Shown: positions 17,061 through 26,769, counted from the stretch's first letter. The stretch is DNA of 64,000 nt from an uncultured Bacilli bacterium (GCA_934101275.1 CAKOQM010000001.1:1-64000), one strand, 5' to 3'. The notes: generated from the sequence alone by a model not told the origin. Program-made: numbers and translations.

Positions 17061-19059
17061 AACTATTACAGGTTTTTTAGGAAGTGACTATAAAGTTGTT
17101 TCAAGTAAAGGCCACATCATGGATTTAGCCACATCTGGTAAGTTCGGATTAGGGGTTGATGTTGACAATGATTTTAAAGCGAGTTATGTGCCTATAAAAG
17201 GAAAAAGTAGTCTCATCAAAGAATTAAAAAAAGACGTTAAAGAAGCCGATGAAATTATATTATCTACCGACCCTGACCGCGAAGGTGAAGCTATTTCTTG
17301 GCATTTAAAAGAAACTTTAAAAATTGATGAAGATAAATATGTTCGTGTTACTTTTAATGAGATCACAAAAGATGTTGTTTTAAATGCTTTAAAAAATCCT
17401 CGTAAAATTGATGACAATCTTGTAAAAAGTCAAGAAACAAGACGTATTTTAGACCGAATTATTGGGTTTCGTTTGAGTAAACTTATGCAGAGTAAGACGG
17501 GTGGTAAAAGTGCTGGCCGTGTTCAAAGTGTTGCTTTAAAATTGATTGTTGATAGAGAAAGAGAAATTCAAGCTTTTGTTCCAGAAGAATACTGGACAAT
17601 TGAAGCAATATTTAAAGATTTCACCGCGACTTTAGAAAAATATAAAAATAAAAAAATTACCATTAAAAATGAAGAAGAAGCAACAAATATTGTTGAAAGC
17701 TTAGAAGATTATTTTAAAATAGCAGATAAAACAACCAAAGAAGCCTCACGAAATAGCAAACCGGTTTTTAAAACAACAACTTTACAAACTATGGCCTCAA
17801 ATAAGCTTGGTTTTTCTTCATCAAGAACCATGCGAATTGCCCAAAAATTATATGAAGGGGTTGAAGTAGAGGGGAAAAGTATTGGTTTAATTACTTATAT
17901 GAGAACGGATTCAGAACGTGTTTCCCCATCATTTGTTACTGAGACCAAAGATTATATAAAAACCACTTACGGAGCAAATTATGTAGGTCAAGTAAAAGTT
18001 CCTAAGAAAAAGGAAAATATTCAAGATGCCCACGAAGGTATCCGACCAACAAGTATTTTAAATACACCTGAAAAATTAAAGAAATCTTTATCACCAGAAG
18101 AATACAAACTTTATGAAATGATTTATACGCGGGCTTTAGCTTCTATTATGGCGCCAGCGAAACTGCTTAATACATCCGTCTCTCTTTTAAATAACGATTA
18201 TTTATTTAAAACGACAGGAAGTGTTTTACTTTTTGATGGATATTTAAAAGTGTATAGTAAATATGAAGATCAGAAAGATACGATTTTACCTGATTTTGAC
18301 GCTTATGAAGAAGGTAAAATAAAGAAAGAAGAAATAAAAAAAGAACAACATTTTACCAAACCAGAATCACGATATACCGAAGGTTCTTTAATAAAAACGA
18401 TGGAAAGTTTAGGAATTGGACGACCAAGTACCTATGCTCCTACCATTCAGACATTAAAAGACCGGGAATATGTTACTTTAGAAGAAAAGAAATTTGTCCC
18501 AACTAAAGTAGGGTTTGAAATTACAGATAAACTTCAAGAATTTTTTAGTAACATTATAAATGTAGAATACACGGCTAATATGGAAACAGAATTAGATGAA
18601 ATTGCTGAAGATAAAATTAATAATGTCGATGTGTTAAAAACTTTTTATAATGAATTTGAACCAATGGTCGAAGATGCTTTTGGCAAAATGGAAAAAGCAC
18701 AACCTCAAGAAACTGGTGAAATGTGTCCTTTATGTGGTTCTTCTTTAGTCATACGCCATGGTAGATATGGAGAATTCGTTGCTTGTTCCAATTATCCAAA
18801 TTGTAAATATATTAAAAAAGAAGAGAAAAAAGTAGTAGAAGTTATGCCTTGCCCAAAATGCGACGGTAAAATTATTGAGCGCAAAACAAAACGTGGCAAA
18901 ATATTTTATGGTTGCAGCAACTATCCAAAATGTGACTTTGCTTCTTGGGATAAACCAATACTTCAAAAATGCCCAAATTGTCAAGGTGTTTTAGTTGAAA
19001 AAAAAGATGGTATTCATTGTTTAAACTGTGATTATCATAAGGATTTAGAAGAAAAATAA
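17020..19059 (+). CDS. topA: DNA topoisomerase I
   Basis: 679 aa. TOPRIM start MKKLMIVESPHKSKTI and STDPDREGEAISWHL; GRVQSVALKLIVDRE; active-site Tyr in GLITYMRTDSERVS near residue 294. Three C-terminal zinc ribbons remain: CPLCGSS...CSNYPNC, CPKCDGK...CSNYPKC and CPNCQGV...CLNC. It relaxes negative supercoils. It begins inside the 3' end of the LTA synthase-like gene (41-bp overlap), so it is translationally linked; dprA, a common neighbour, is absent. Confidence 0.97.
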   Translation: MKKLMIVESPHKSKTITGFLGSDYKVVSSKGHIMDLATSGKFGLGVDVDNDFKASYVPIKGKSSLIKELKKDVKEADEIILSTDPDREGEAISWHLKETLKIDEDKYVRVTFNEITKDVVLNALKNPRKIDDNLVKSQETRRILDRIIGFRLSKLMQSKTGGKSAGRVQSVALKLIVDREREIQAFVPEEYWTIEAIFKDFTATLEKYKNKKITIKNEEEATNIVESLEDYFKIADKTTKEASRNSKPVFKTTTLQTMASNKLGFSSSRTMRIAQKLYEGVEVEGKSIGLITYMRTDSERVSPSFVTETKDYIKTTYGANYVGQVKVPKKKENIQDAHEGIRPTSILNTPEKLKKSLSPEEYKLYEMIYTRALASIMAPAKLLNTSVSLLNNDYLFKTTGSVLLFDGYLKVYSKYEDQKDTILPDFDAYEEGKIKKEEIKKEQHFTKPESRYTEGSLIKTMESLGIGRPSTYAPTIQTLKDREYVTLEEKKFVPTKVGFEITDKLQEFFSNIINVEYTANMETELDEIAEDKINNVDVLKTFYNEFEPMVEDAFGKMEKAQPQETGEMCPLCGSSLVIRHGRYGEFVACSNYPNCKYIKKEEKKVVEVMPCPKCDGKIIERKTKRGKIFYGCSNYPKCDFASWDKPILQKCPNCQGVLVEKKDGIHCLNCDYHKDLEEK

Positions 19060-19068
19060 AATTGCCTC

Positions 19069-19145
19069 TTGACGTTCGGGGGGGGGGTATCTGTTATAAT
19101 CATCATAGGAAGACTATGGTGATTTTTTCTTGCAAAAAATCACTA
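19069..19145 (+). promoter_or_regulatory. Poly-G promoter (candidate phase-variable) and hairpin leader
   Basis: TTGACG (19069-19074) and TATAAT (19095-19100) are separated by 20 bp that include a run of ten G (19078-19087). Loss of three G would give the optimal 17-bp spacer, so slippage in the tract should switch or tune expression. Two hairpins follow: ATCATCATAG-GAAGA-CTATGGTGAT at the transcript start, overlapping GTGATTTTTT-CTTGC-AAAAAATCAC. The same promoter and leader occur before the decayed paralogue at 57.1 kb. A second TATAAT at 19184-19189 lacks a good -35. Confidence 0.75.
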
Positions 19146-19267
19146 TTACCCTTCACATTTATAACTAAATGGTATTGAAATGTTATAATGTTTTATGTAC
19201 TAAGTAAAAAGCGTTTAAAACGCACCATACTGTTACATACTAAAAAGAAAAAGGAGTTGTTCCATTT

Positions 19268-20875
19268 ATGGAAAAAAAGAGAAGAAATATTTTAATTACA
19301 ATTGTTTTATTAATAGGTATCATCGCTGTTATAGGCGTCTCTTATGCTTTATGGGTATTGAACTTAACTCAAACTGGTCAAAATGATATTGTTTCATCAT
19401 GTTTTAATATCACTTATGAAGATAAAGACAATATTAGTTTACAAAAGGCCTACCCAATCTTAGATGAAGAAGGAAAGAAATTAGTACCATATGAATTCAC
19501 GATTACCAATTCTTGTGATTCCTATGCTTCTTTTAATGTTAATCTAGAAGTCTTAAATACCACGACTTTAACAAACAACGATGCCGTTAAAGCTATGATA
19601 TCATCAAAAACAAATGATACCGAGACAGAGATAACAACGAGTTTATTATCAAGTTATCAAACAACCACGAAAACCTTAGATAATGCTAAAATAGCATTTA
19701 ATTTAACAACAGGCTATTTAAATGTAAAAGAATCTAAAACTTATACCTTAAGATTATGGTTAGACGAAAATGTGGATATGAATACCGAAGGTGTTCAAAA
19801 TGCTAAATTTAGTTCAAAAGTAGTTGTCACAACAAGCTATGCAGAAGAAATACCGAAATCTGCGGTAGAGACAATAGTATCATTAGTAAGTGGAGCAGAT
19901 ATTAGTTCAACAGATGTTTATACAGTGCCAGATAAAGAAGGAGATAATTGTACATATACCTTCGTATATGATGGAACGAGTGATAACAATTTAAGATATG
20001 TCGGATCAAATCCATGTAATTATATAAAAATAGATGATGAGTTATGGCGAATCGTTGGTGTGATGAATAGCATAGATGATGGCACAGGCAAGAAAGAAAG
20101 CCGTATAAAATTAATCCGGTCAGAGTCAATAGGAGGATATTCTTGGGATACATCCGATTCTAGCATAAATGGAGGCTATGGTATAAATGAGTGGAGTCAA
20201 GCCGATTTAATGAAACTTTTAAATCCAGGGTATGAAAGTGAAAGCGTTGGAGGTTCTTTGTACTACAATGGTGGTTCAGGCACATGTTATAGTGGTCAAA
20301 GTAATACAACATCTTCTTGTGATTTTGCAAGTAGTGGCTTAAAAGAAAATTTAAAAGCATTAATAGGGGATGCTATCTGGAATACCGGAAGTAACGATGG
20401 TGTCATATATGGGTATGATACAATAACTAGTAAATTCTATGAATTAGAAAGAAGTAATAATACAGGGAAGATATGTTCATCAGGAAACTATTGTAATGAT
20501 ACCGTAGAAAGAACGACAACGTGGACAGGAAAAGTAGGATTAATATATCCTTCTGATTATGGATATGCGACTAGTGGAAGAAGAGCTGCAAGTCAAAGCA
20601 GTTGCTCAAATGAAAAAATGTCTAATTGGATTGCTAGTTCTTATAGTGATTGCAGATCTAATGATTGGATATATAATTCATCTACTCAGTGGACTATTTT
20701 TCATTATGCGTTCTCTTCATCTGCTAGTGATGCGATGTATATTAGAGATACTGGAGACGTCAATACCAACTATGTGGGTGTTAATAATGGTGTCCGTCCT
20801 TCTATTTATTTAAAACCTAATGTTTCTATTTTGTCTGGTGAAGGTACTTTGGAAGATCCCTATGTATTAGGATAA
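19268..20875 (+). CDS. Cell-surface protein with N-terminal anchor and C-terminal WRIVG/DUF6273-like domain
   Basis: 535 aa behind AAAAAGGAG. A signal-anchor (about 8-28, GIIAVIGVSYALW) resembles SipW/TasA-type leaders. Residues ~40-200 form a beta-rich domain (EFTITNSCDSY, TYTLRLWLDEN). From ~205 a second domain has DELWRIVGVMN, many S/N/G/Y/W, paired cysteines (GTCYSG/SSCDF; CSSGNYC) and the ending VRPSIYLKPNVSILSGEGTLEDPYVLG, as in DUF6273-type surface proteins of gut Firmicutes. Probably displayed outside the cell; ligand unknown. Its promoter has a poly-G spacer, and a broken paralogue lies at 55.9-57.0 kb. Confidence 0.75.
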   Translation: MEKKRRNILITIVLLIGIIAVIGVSYALWVLNLTQTGQNDIVSSCFNITYEDKDNISLQKAYPILDEEGKKLVPYEFTITNSCDSYASFNVNLEVLNTTTLTNNDAVKAMISSKTNDTETEITTSLLSSYQTTTKTLDNAKIAFNLTTGYLNVKESKTYTLRLWLDENVDMNTEGVQNAKFSSKVVVTTSYAEEIPKSAVETIVSLVSGADISSTDVYTVPDKEGDNCTYTFVYDGTSDNNLRYVGSNPCNYIKIDDELWRIVGVMNSIDDGTGKKESRIKLIRSESIGGYSWDTSDSSINGGYGINEWSQADLMKLLNPGYESESVGGSLYYNGGSGTCYSGQSNTTSSCDFASSGLKENLKALIGDAIWNTGSNDGVIYGYDTITSKFYELERSNNTGKICSSGNYCNDTVERTTTWTGKVGLIYPSDYGYATSGRRAASQSSCSNEKMSNWIASSYSDCRSNDWIYNSSTQWTIFHYAFSSSASDAMYIRDTGDVNTNYVGVNNGVRPSIYLKPNVSILSGEGTLEDPYVLG

Positions 20876-20889
20876 GTATTTATTATAAT

Positions 20890-20930
20890 TAAGACGTGTC
20901 TGTTTTATATAAATAGCACATCTTTTTTTG
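20890..20930 (+). terminator. Terminator of the surface-protein gene
   Basis: Imperfect hairpin AAGACGTGTCT / AGCACATCTT followed by seven T. Confidence 0.6.
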
Positions 20931-21003
20931 TCAAAGAACAGTTATTTTGCTTTAAAATTAGAAGTTATCTTGATATACTTAAGAGGTGAAAGGTAGGAAA
21001 TAA

Positions 21004-23232
21004 ATGAAACAAGAATGGAATGGTTTTAAAAGTGGAGTCTGGATGGATGAAATAAATGTATCTGACTTTATTTTAAAAAACTATAAAGAATATGATGGAG
21101 ATGGATCTTTTTTAAAAGACTCAACTTCTAAAACAAAAAAGGTGTGGCAAACATGCGAAGATTTATTGAAAGAAGAATTAGAAAAACATGTTTTAGATAT
21201 TGATACAACACATATGTCCGGTATTAATTCTTTTGCGCCTGGATATATATGTGATGAAGATAATGTTATTGTTGGTCTTCAAACAGATAAGCCGTTAAAA
21301 CGGATAGTTAATCCTTATGGTGGCATTCGTATGGTTTATCAGGAATTAGAAGCTTATGGCTATAAATTAGATGATACGGTAGCTAAATATTTTAAAGAAT
21401 TTCGTAAAACGCATAACGATGGCGTTTTTGATGCTTATCCGGAAAGCGTTAGAAAAGCCCGCCATGTAGGCCTTTTAACAGGATTACCAGATGCTTATGG
21501 CCGTGGTCGAATTATTGGTGACTATAGAAGAGTGGCTCTTTACGGTATTGATTATTTAATGAGTGAAAAGAAAAAAGATTGGGATAATTTAACTGGTCCT
21601 ATGACAGATGATTTAATTCGTTTACGTGAAGAAGTTTCTATGCAATATAAGGCTTTAGATGAAATTAAAAAAATGGCGGCGTCTTATGGTTTTGATATTT
21701 CTAAACCAGCTTCTAATGCAAAAGAAGCTGTTCAGTGGACTTATTTTGCTTATTTAGCAGCCGTTAAAGAAAACAACGGTGCCGCAATGAGTCTTGGTAG
21801 AGTAGATGCCTTTTTTGATATTTATTTTGAAAGAGATGTAGAAAAAGGATTATTAACAGAAGAAAATGTTCAAGAAATTATTGATCAATTTGTTATTAAA
21901 CTTCGTTTAGTAAGACATTTAAGAACGCCTGAATATGACGAGTTATTTTCTGGCGACCCAACTTGGGTGACATGTTCTATTGGTGGATTAAATGATAAGG
22001 GAGAATCCTTAGTTACCAAAACCTCTTTAAGACTTTTACATACGCTTGTCAATTTAGATACGGCTCCAGAACCTAATATGACTGTTTTATGGAGTGAAAA
22101 ATTACCAGAAAATTTTAAAACTTACTGTGCCGAGATGTCTATTACAACGGATGCTATTCAATATGAAAATGATGACGTTATGAGACCTTTATATGGTCCT
22201 GATTACGCTATTGCTTGTTGTGTATCGGCTATGCGTGAAGGAAAAGATATGCAATTTTTTGGAGCTCGTTGTAACCTTGCTAAAGCTCTACTTTATTCAT
22301 TAAATGGTGGAATCGATGAAATAAAAAAGGAAAAAGTTATTGATGGTTTTGCTAAAAATACGGATGAAATTTTAGATTTTGAAACGGTTAAAGAAAACTA
22401 TTTTAGAATGCTTAAGGAAATTGCTTCTATTTATAGTGACGCGATGAATGTTATTCATTATATGCATGATAAATATGCTTACGAAGCTGGCCAAATGGCT
22501 TTACATGATACACATGTTAGAAGACTAATGGCTTATGGTGTTGCGGGGCTTTCTGTTGTTGCAGACTCTTTATCTGCTATTAAATATGCTAAAGTAAGAC
22601 CAATAAAAGACGAAGATGGAATCATGGTGGATTTTGAAATAACCGGCGATTTTCCTAAATATGGAAATGATGATGATCGTGTCGATGATTTAGCTAAAGA
22701 AGTCTTAGAAAAATTTTACGAAGAATTATCAAGTCATCCTTGCTATAGAAATGCTCATCCAACACTTTCTGTCTTAACAATTACATCAAATGTGGTATAT
22801 GGATCTAAAACAGGGGCCACTCCAGATGGAAGAAAAAAAGGCGTTGCTTTTGCTCCTGGAGCGAATCCAATGCATCAAAGAGATGAAAATGGGGCGATTG
22901 CAAGCTTAAATTCAGTAGCCAAACTTCATTATCAAGGATGCTGTGAAGATGGGATTTCCAATACCTTTAGTATTGTTCCAACAAGTCTTGGTCATAGCAA
23001 AGAAGAACAAATAACCAATCTTGTTTCTTTATTAGAAGGATATTTTAGTCAAGGAGCACATCATTTAAATGTAAATGTACTAAATAGAGAAACCCTTATA
23101 GATGCAATGAATCATCCTTTAAAATATCCACTTTTAACGATTCGTGTTTCAGGGTATGCTGTACGTTTTAATAGATTAACAAGGAAGCAACAAGAGGAAG
23201 TTATCGCAAGAACTTTCCATGAAAAATTATAA
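21004..23232 (+). CDS. pflB: Formate acetyltransferase (pyruvate formate-lyase)
   Basis: 742 aa. It converts pyruvate plus CoA to acetyl-CoA and formate without oxygen, using a glycyl radical. The Cys-Cys pair is in [16 protein letters not shown] near residues 405-406, and the radical glycine is in [18 protein letters not shown] near 717. Full length. The stop TAA shares its last base with the ATG of pflA, so activase and enzyme are made together. It supplies acetyl-CoA in parallel with the phosphoketolase at 61-63 kb. Confidence 0.97.
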   Translation: MKQEWNGFKSGVWMDEINVSDFILKNYKEYDGDGSFLKDSTSKTKKVWQTCEDLLKEELEKHVLDIDTTHMSGINSFAPGYICDEDNVIVGLQTDKPLKRIVNPYGGIRMVYQELEAYGYKLDDTVAKYFKEFRKTHNDGVFDAYPESVRKARHVGLLTGLPDAYGRGRIIGDYRRVALYGIDYLMSEKKKDWDNLTGPMTDDLIRLREEVSMQYKALDEIKKMAASYGFDISKPASNAKEAVQWTYFAYLAAVKENNGAAMSLGRVDAFFDIYFERDVEKGLLTEENVQEIIDQFVIKLRLVRHLRTPEYDELFSGDPTWVTCSIGGLNDKGESLVTKTSLRLLHTLVNLDTAPEPNMTVLWSEKLPENFKTYCAEMSITTDAIQYENDDVMRPLYGPDYAIACCVSAMREGKDMQFFGARCNLAKALLYSLNGGIDEIKKEKVIDGFAKNTDEILDFETVKENYFRMLKEIASIYSDAMNVIHYMHDKYAYEAGQMALHDTHVRRLMAYGVAGLSVVADSLSAIKYAKVRPIKDEDGIMVDFEITGDFPKYGNDDDRVDDLAKEVLEKFYEELSSHPCYRNAHPTLSVLTITSNVVYGSKTGATPDGRKKGVAFAPGANPMHQRDENGAIASLNSVAKLHYQGCCEDGISNTFSIVPTSLGHSKEEQITNLVSLLEGYFSQGAHHLNVNVLNRETLIDAMNHPLKYPLLTIRVSGYAVRFNRLTRKQQEEVIARTFHEKL

Positions 23233-23945
23233 TGACGGGTTATATTAATTCTATTGAATCTTTTGGACTCGTGGATGGACCTGGTATTCGTACCGTTATT
23301 TTCCTAAGTGGATGTCGTTTAAGATGTTTATATTGTCATAATCCAGAAATGTGGCAAATGGCTGGCAACCAAATGACCGCAGAAGAACTTGTTTCAAAAA
23401 TAAAACGAAATAAACCTTATTTTAAGAGAAATAATGGTGGAGTTACTTTCTCAGGAGGAGAACCAACTTTACAAAAAGATTTTCTTATAGAAGTGATGAA
23501 AAAATTAAAAAAAGAAGATATTTCAATTGCTTTAGATACGTGTGGCGTTGGTCTTGATGATTATGATGAGATTTTATCTTTAACGGACATTGTTTTATTT
23601 GATGTTAAATTTACAAATGAAGAAGGCTATAAAAAGCTAACAGGCCAAAGTATGGCCTCTTCTTTAAAATTCATCGAGGCTTTAAACAAAAGTGGAAAAC
23701 CAGTTTGGATACGACAAGTTATTGTTCCTGGAATGATGGATAATGAAAATTATTTAAAAGAACTGGCATCTTATCTAAAAAAAATCAATAATATTGAAAA
23801 GATTGAATTTTTACCGTTTCATCATTTAGGTTTTTCTAAATATGAAAAATTACACTTAGAAAATCCTTTGAAAGACGTTAAGGAAATGGACATTCAAAAG
23901 TGTCAGGAACTTTATGAGTATTTCATGAAAATTTATAAAGAATAA
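23232..23945 (+). CDS. pflA: Pyruvate formate-lyase activating enzyme (radical SAM)
   Basis: 237 aa. The [4Fe-4S] motif C28-x3-C32-x2-C35 is in GCRLRCLYCHNP, followed by GGVTFSGGEPTLQ (SAM-binding GGE), ALDTCG and FLPFHHLG. It generates the glycyl radical on PflB. It begins on the last base of the pflB stop codon (TAATG coupling) and has no separate RBS of quality. Confidence 0.97.
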   Translation: MTGYINSIESFGLVDGPGIRTVIFLSGCRLRCLYCHNPEMWQMAGNQMTAEELVSKIKRNKPYFKRNNGGVTFSGGEPTLQKDFLIEVMKKLKKEDISIALDTCGVGLDDYDEILSLTDIVLFDVKFTNEEGYKKLTGQSMASSLKFIEALNKSGKPVWIRQVIVPGMMDNENYLKELASYLKKINNIEKIEFLPFHHLGFSKYEKLHLENPLKDVKEMDIQKCQELYEYFMKIYKE

Positions 23946-23965
23946 GCCAGTTAAGGCTTATTTTT
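23941..23965 (+). terminator. Terminator of pflBA
   Basis: AATAAGCC-AGTTAA-GGCTTATT followed by TTT. Confidence 0.8.
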
Positions 23966-24005
23966 GCCGTAAGTGGTGTCTTTAAGAAAAGGTTCTATAA
24001 AACGT

Positions 24006-24074
24006 TTGTATTCCCTATAGATTTATGCTAGAATAAAACATACTTATTTTAAAGGGGGGGAAAATAAGTATGTT
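24006..24074 (+). promoter_or_regulatory. GNAT promoter with a perfect inverted repeat enclosing the RBS and start codon
   Basis: TTGTAT (24006-24011), 17 bp, TAGAAT (24029-24034). A perfect 14-bp inverted repeat follows: AACATACTTATTTT (24037-24050) and AAAATAAGTATGTT (24061-24074), with AAAGGGGGGG as the 10-nt loop. The loop is the Shine-Dalgarno region and the right arm contains ATG 24070. In RNA the start codon would be paired; with initiation near 24041 about 11 bp of the stem remain. It may be a translational switch or a DNA operator. Confidence 0.7.
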
Positions 24075-24513
24075 GGACGAAGATATAAAATTAAAAATAA
24101 TACCTTGTAATTATGAAATAGTTAGGAACTTAGAAAAAGTTAGATTGGACGCTTTTGATAAGCCTAATGAAAATGTCGAAACGTTAACAAAAGAATTTTT
24201 TGCTGAAAATACATCTGGAATCATGGCACTTTACAAAGATAAGATTGTCGCAGGGTGTTATGTTTCTTCACATGCTCCAGTACTTTATATCTCTTATTTA
24301 TTTGTTCATCCAGATTATCAAAAGAAACATTATTACATTGGTAAGAAAATACTTTTAGAAACTTTAAAAAGAAAGATAGATTTTGAAAATTATTATTGTG
24401 AAAAATTTTCTTTCGCTCATATGATAGCTGAAAATAAAAAATTAAAAGAGCTTTACCTTTCTTGGGGATTTGAAGCTCCTTATCAAACATTACTTGTACG
24501 AAAAAATATATAA
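24070..24513 (+). CDS. GNAT-family N-acetyltransferase
   Basis: 147 aa. The acetyl-CoA-binding region is visible in the middle: LYISYLFVHPDYQKKHYYIGKKILLETL, with the beta4-alpha3 pattern (V-x-P-x-Y-x-x-K-x-x-x-G), and ELYLSWGFEAPYQTLLVRK near the end is the usual last strand. The Q/RxxGxG/A loop is modified to KKHYYIG. Substrate unknown. The start codon is inside a perfect inverted repeat. Confidence 0.75.
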   Translation: MLDEDIKLKIIPCNYEIVRNLEKVRLDAFDKPNENVETLTKEFFAENTSGIMALYKDKIVAGCYVSSHAPVLYISYLFVHPDYQKKHYYIGKKILLETLKRKIDFENYYCEKFSFAHMIAENKKLKELYLSWGFEAPYQTLLVRKNI

Positions 24514-24528
24514 GTTAGGAGGTTTATT

Positions 24529-25803
24529 ATGTTTGTTGATGTTGTAAAAATGAAATTAATGGCAGGAAAAGGTGGTGACGGTTGTACTTCTTTTCGGAGG
24601 GAAAAATATATTCCAATGGGAGGCCCTGATGGTGGCTCTGGTGGCAAAGGTGGTGACATTGTCTTTGTTTGTGATGAAAGTTTAAAAACACTCGTTGATT
24701 TAAAATATCACAAGATTGTTAAAGCAACAAAAGGAGAAAATGGTAAAGGCAAAAATAGACGTGGCAGTAATGCTGATGACGTTATTATAAAGGTACCGGT
24801 TGGCACAACAATTTTTGATGAAGATACTGGTCTTGTTCTTGCTGATTTACTAGAAGATAAAGAAGAAGTTGTTGTGGCTCATGGTGGAAGAGGTGGAAGA
24901 GGAAATACAGCTTTTGCAACTCATGAAAAACCAGCTCCAGAATTTTCTGAATTAGGAGAACCAGGTGAAATAAGATATATAAAATGTGAATTAAAACTTC
25001 TTGCTGATGTTGGGTTGGTAGGTATGCCAAGCGTTGGTAAAAGTACTATTTTAAATGCAGTTACCAGTGCTAATCCTAAAATAGCAAGTTATCATTTTAC
25101 AACGTTAAGTCCTAATTTAGGCGTTGTCACTTTAAAAGATAAAAGTTCTTTTATTTTAGCGGATTTGCCCGGAATGATTGAAGGAGCAAGTAAAGGCGTC
25201 GGCCTTGGCCTTGACTTTTTAAGACATGCTTCTCGTTGTCGTATTTTGGCTCATGTCATTGATATGGGAAGTGAAGAAGGAAGAGATCCTATTCAAGATT
25301 ATGAAATTATTCGAAATGAAATTATAAACTATAGTGATGCTCTTGCTCAAAAGAAAGAAATTATTTTAGCAAATAAAAAAGATTTACCTTCCTATGAAGA
25401 AAATCTTAAAAAATTTAAAGAAAAATATCCAGATAAAGAAATTTATGAAATAAGTGGTCTTACAAAAGAAGGCTTAGATGATTTAATGCTTCATTTAAAA
25501 ATAATGATTGATACGCTTCCGAAAACAAGAGTTTATCAAAATGATGAATATGAATCAACCGTTGTTTATCGTTTTAAAAACGAAAAACCTTATACGATTA
25601 CTAAAGAAGATGGTATATGGATTATAAAGGGTGAGGAAATCAATAAACTTTTTGCTATGACACGTTTCGAAGAAAAAGAAGCTGTTCTTCGTTTTGGAAG
25701 AAAACTTAAAGGAATGGGTATTGATAACGAGCTCGAACGTCTTGGTGCAAAACGTGGAGATGAAGTTCAAATAATGGATTATTTATTTGAATTTAAGGAA
25801 TAA
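24529..25803 (+). CDS. obgE: Obg GTPase
   Basis: 424 aa with a strong AGGAGG. The glycine-rich Obg fold comes first (MKLMAGKGGDGCTSFRREKY, GGPDGGSGGKGGD, GGRGGRGN), then the GTPase domain (G1 GMPSVGKST near 165, G3 ADLPGMIEG, G4 ANKKDL) and the C-terminal OCT domain (ITKEDGIWIIKGEEI...RLGAKRGDEVQI). It acts in 50S assembly and stress/(p)ppGpp signalling. The 3' end converges with and overlaps the DUF192 gene by 11 bp. Confidence 0.96.
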   Translation: MFVDVVKMKLMAGKGGDGCTSFRREKYIPMGGPDGGSGGKGGDIVFVCDESLKTLVDLKYHKIVKATKGENGKGKNRRGSNADDVIIKVPVGTTIFDEDTGLVLADLLEDKEEVVVAHGGRGGRGNTAFATHEKPAPEFSELGEPGEIRYIKCELKLLADVGLVGMPSVGKSTILNAVTSANPKIASYHFTTLSPNLGVVTLKDKSSFILADLPGMIEGASKGVGLGLDFLRHASRCRILAHVIDMGSEEGRDPIQDYEIIRNEIINYSDALAQKKEIILANKKDLPSYEENLKKFKEKYPDKEIYEISGLTKEGLDDLMLHLKIMIDTLPKTRVYQNDEYESTVVYRFKNEKPYTITKEDGIWIIKGEEINKLFAMTRFEEKEAVLRFGRKLKGMGIDNELERLGAKRGDEVQIMDYLFEFKE

Positions 25804-26119
25804 ATTTTAATACAGAACCAATATAAAATTTTAAACTCGTATTTTTAGGTAATTCTAAAATATGAGTTTTTTTAGGTTCATCACTTACTTTAACCACTTT
25901 GTTAGGAGGAACATCTCGGTAAATGTAAATGACTTGATTCGAATCATTTAAGCCAATAACATCAATGTTTTCTTTCATAAAAAAGGTATGAATCGCGTTA
26001 CATTTAGGAAAAAGAATACCATAATTAATATTTGTCTTTCCCATAAGGCCTAAAAGCCGATCTTTAAATTTCACAGCTTTTTTGATTTCAATTTCTTTAT
26101 TATTTAATTTAAGTTTCAT
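25793..26119 (-). CDS. DUF192-family protein
   Basis: 108 aa from ATG 26119 (AGGTGATAA RBS; GTG 26128 overlaps it). The family signature is present: RLLGLMGKTNINYGILFPKCNAIHTFFMKENIDVIGLND, equivalent to the RxxGLMfR...WMKNTxxPLDVxFLD pattern of DUF192. No signal peptide, unlike many Gram-negative members. Function is unknown. Confidence 0.82.
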   Translation of the reverse strand: MKLKLNNKEIEIKKAVKFKDRLLGLMGKTNINYGILFPKCNAIHTFFMKENIDVIGLNDSNQVIYIYRDVPPNKVVKVSDEPKKTHILELPKNTSLKFYIGSVLKFIP

Positions 26120-26229
26120 GTTTATCACCTAATTTACTTTATGAGACATTTCTTTAAATATTCAAACTTGTTATCTCTTTTAAAATATTATATAATTTTT
26201 TTAGATAGAAAGTATACGGTGAATTTAAA

Positions 26230-26595
26230 ATGCAATTAAAAAAATATAAAGAAAAAAGATCTTCAAATAAAATCATTGGCTTATTTCTTATTTTGACAAC
26301 TTTATTATTAGCAGGAATTTATTTATATACGTCCTTTGCTTATTATAGCGAAGAAAAAAAATTTGATGTTATTAATGGTTCTGTTTCAGATCCAGGAGAC
26401 ATTTACTTTGCTTTTTATGTGGATGATAAAATAAGTAAGTCTATGCCAAAAGAAGAAGAAGGGTATCTTCTAGATTCTGGAAAATCAACCTGTACAAACG
26501 GTGCTACTCCTGAACTTAATTTAGAAACTTGGTCTATCTTGGTAAAGAATATGACTGTTTCTAAGACAAAATGTACGCTTTATTTTAAAAAATAA
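26230..26595 (+). CDS. Small exported protein with TasA/SipW-like signal-anchor
   Basis: 121 aa. A basic N-terminus, a hydrophobic stretch (about 15-36), then FAYYSEEKKFDVINGSVSDPGDIYFAFYVDD, a pattern like the start of camelysin/TasA-type proteins. Two cysteines (STCTNG, KTKCTLYF) could pair outside the cell. It shares the general leader style of the 19.3-kb surface protein, but clear homology cannot be claimed. Function unknown. Confidence 0.6.
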   Translation: MQLKKYKEKRSSNKIIGLFLILTTLLLAGIYLYTSFAYYSEEKKFDVINGSVSDPGDIYFAFYVDDKISKSMPKEEEGYLLDSGKSTCTNGATPELNLETWSILVKNMTVSKTKCTLYFKK

Positions 26596-26601
26596 GTGAC
26601 G

Positions 26602-26638
26602 AAAAGAGACTATAAAAGCAAAATAGGCTCTTTTTTTT
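26602..26638 (+). terminator. Terminator
   Basis: AAAAGAGACTAT / ATAGGCTCTTTT stem with one mismatch, followed by a T run. Confidence 0.65.
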
Positions 26639-26700
26639 GTGTAAATTTTTAATCTATAGAACTTGCCTTGTCTTATTGTTATTATACTTACACTTAATTA

Positions 26701-26743
26701 TTGGCACTCATATATTGACAGTGCTAAATAAATGTGTTATAAC
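26701..26743 (+). promoter_or_regulatory. CIRCE operator overlapping the htpG promoter
   Basis: TTGGCACTC-N9-CAGTGCTAA (26701-26727) is the HrcA-binding CIRCE repeat with two departures from the TTAGCACTC/GAGTGCTAA consensus. It covers the -35 of TTGACA (26715-26720)-17 bp-TATAAC (26738-26743). HrcA should therefore repress htpG and release it on heat shock. In B. subtilis CIRCE controls groE and dnaK while htpG is not HrcA-controlled, so the regulon differs here. Confidence 0.9.
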
Positions 26744-26769
26744 TTTAAGTGTTGAAAGAAGGAATGGAT

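Noticed and set aside
19902..20813. Several 60-85-codon ORFs inside the surface-protein gene
   Set aside because: Shadow frames of the 535-aa gene with biased His/Leu/Tyr composition and no RBS.
19268..20875. Diversity-generating retroelement target
   Set aside because: The C-terminal domain is lectin-like in composition, but no reverse transcriptase or template repeat is visible in the window.
24051..24060. G7 run before the GNAT gene as a slippage switch
   Set aside because: It lies in the RBS loop, not in the coding frame or promoter spacer; the inverted repeat around it is the stronger signal.
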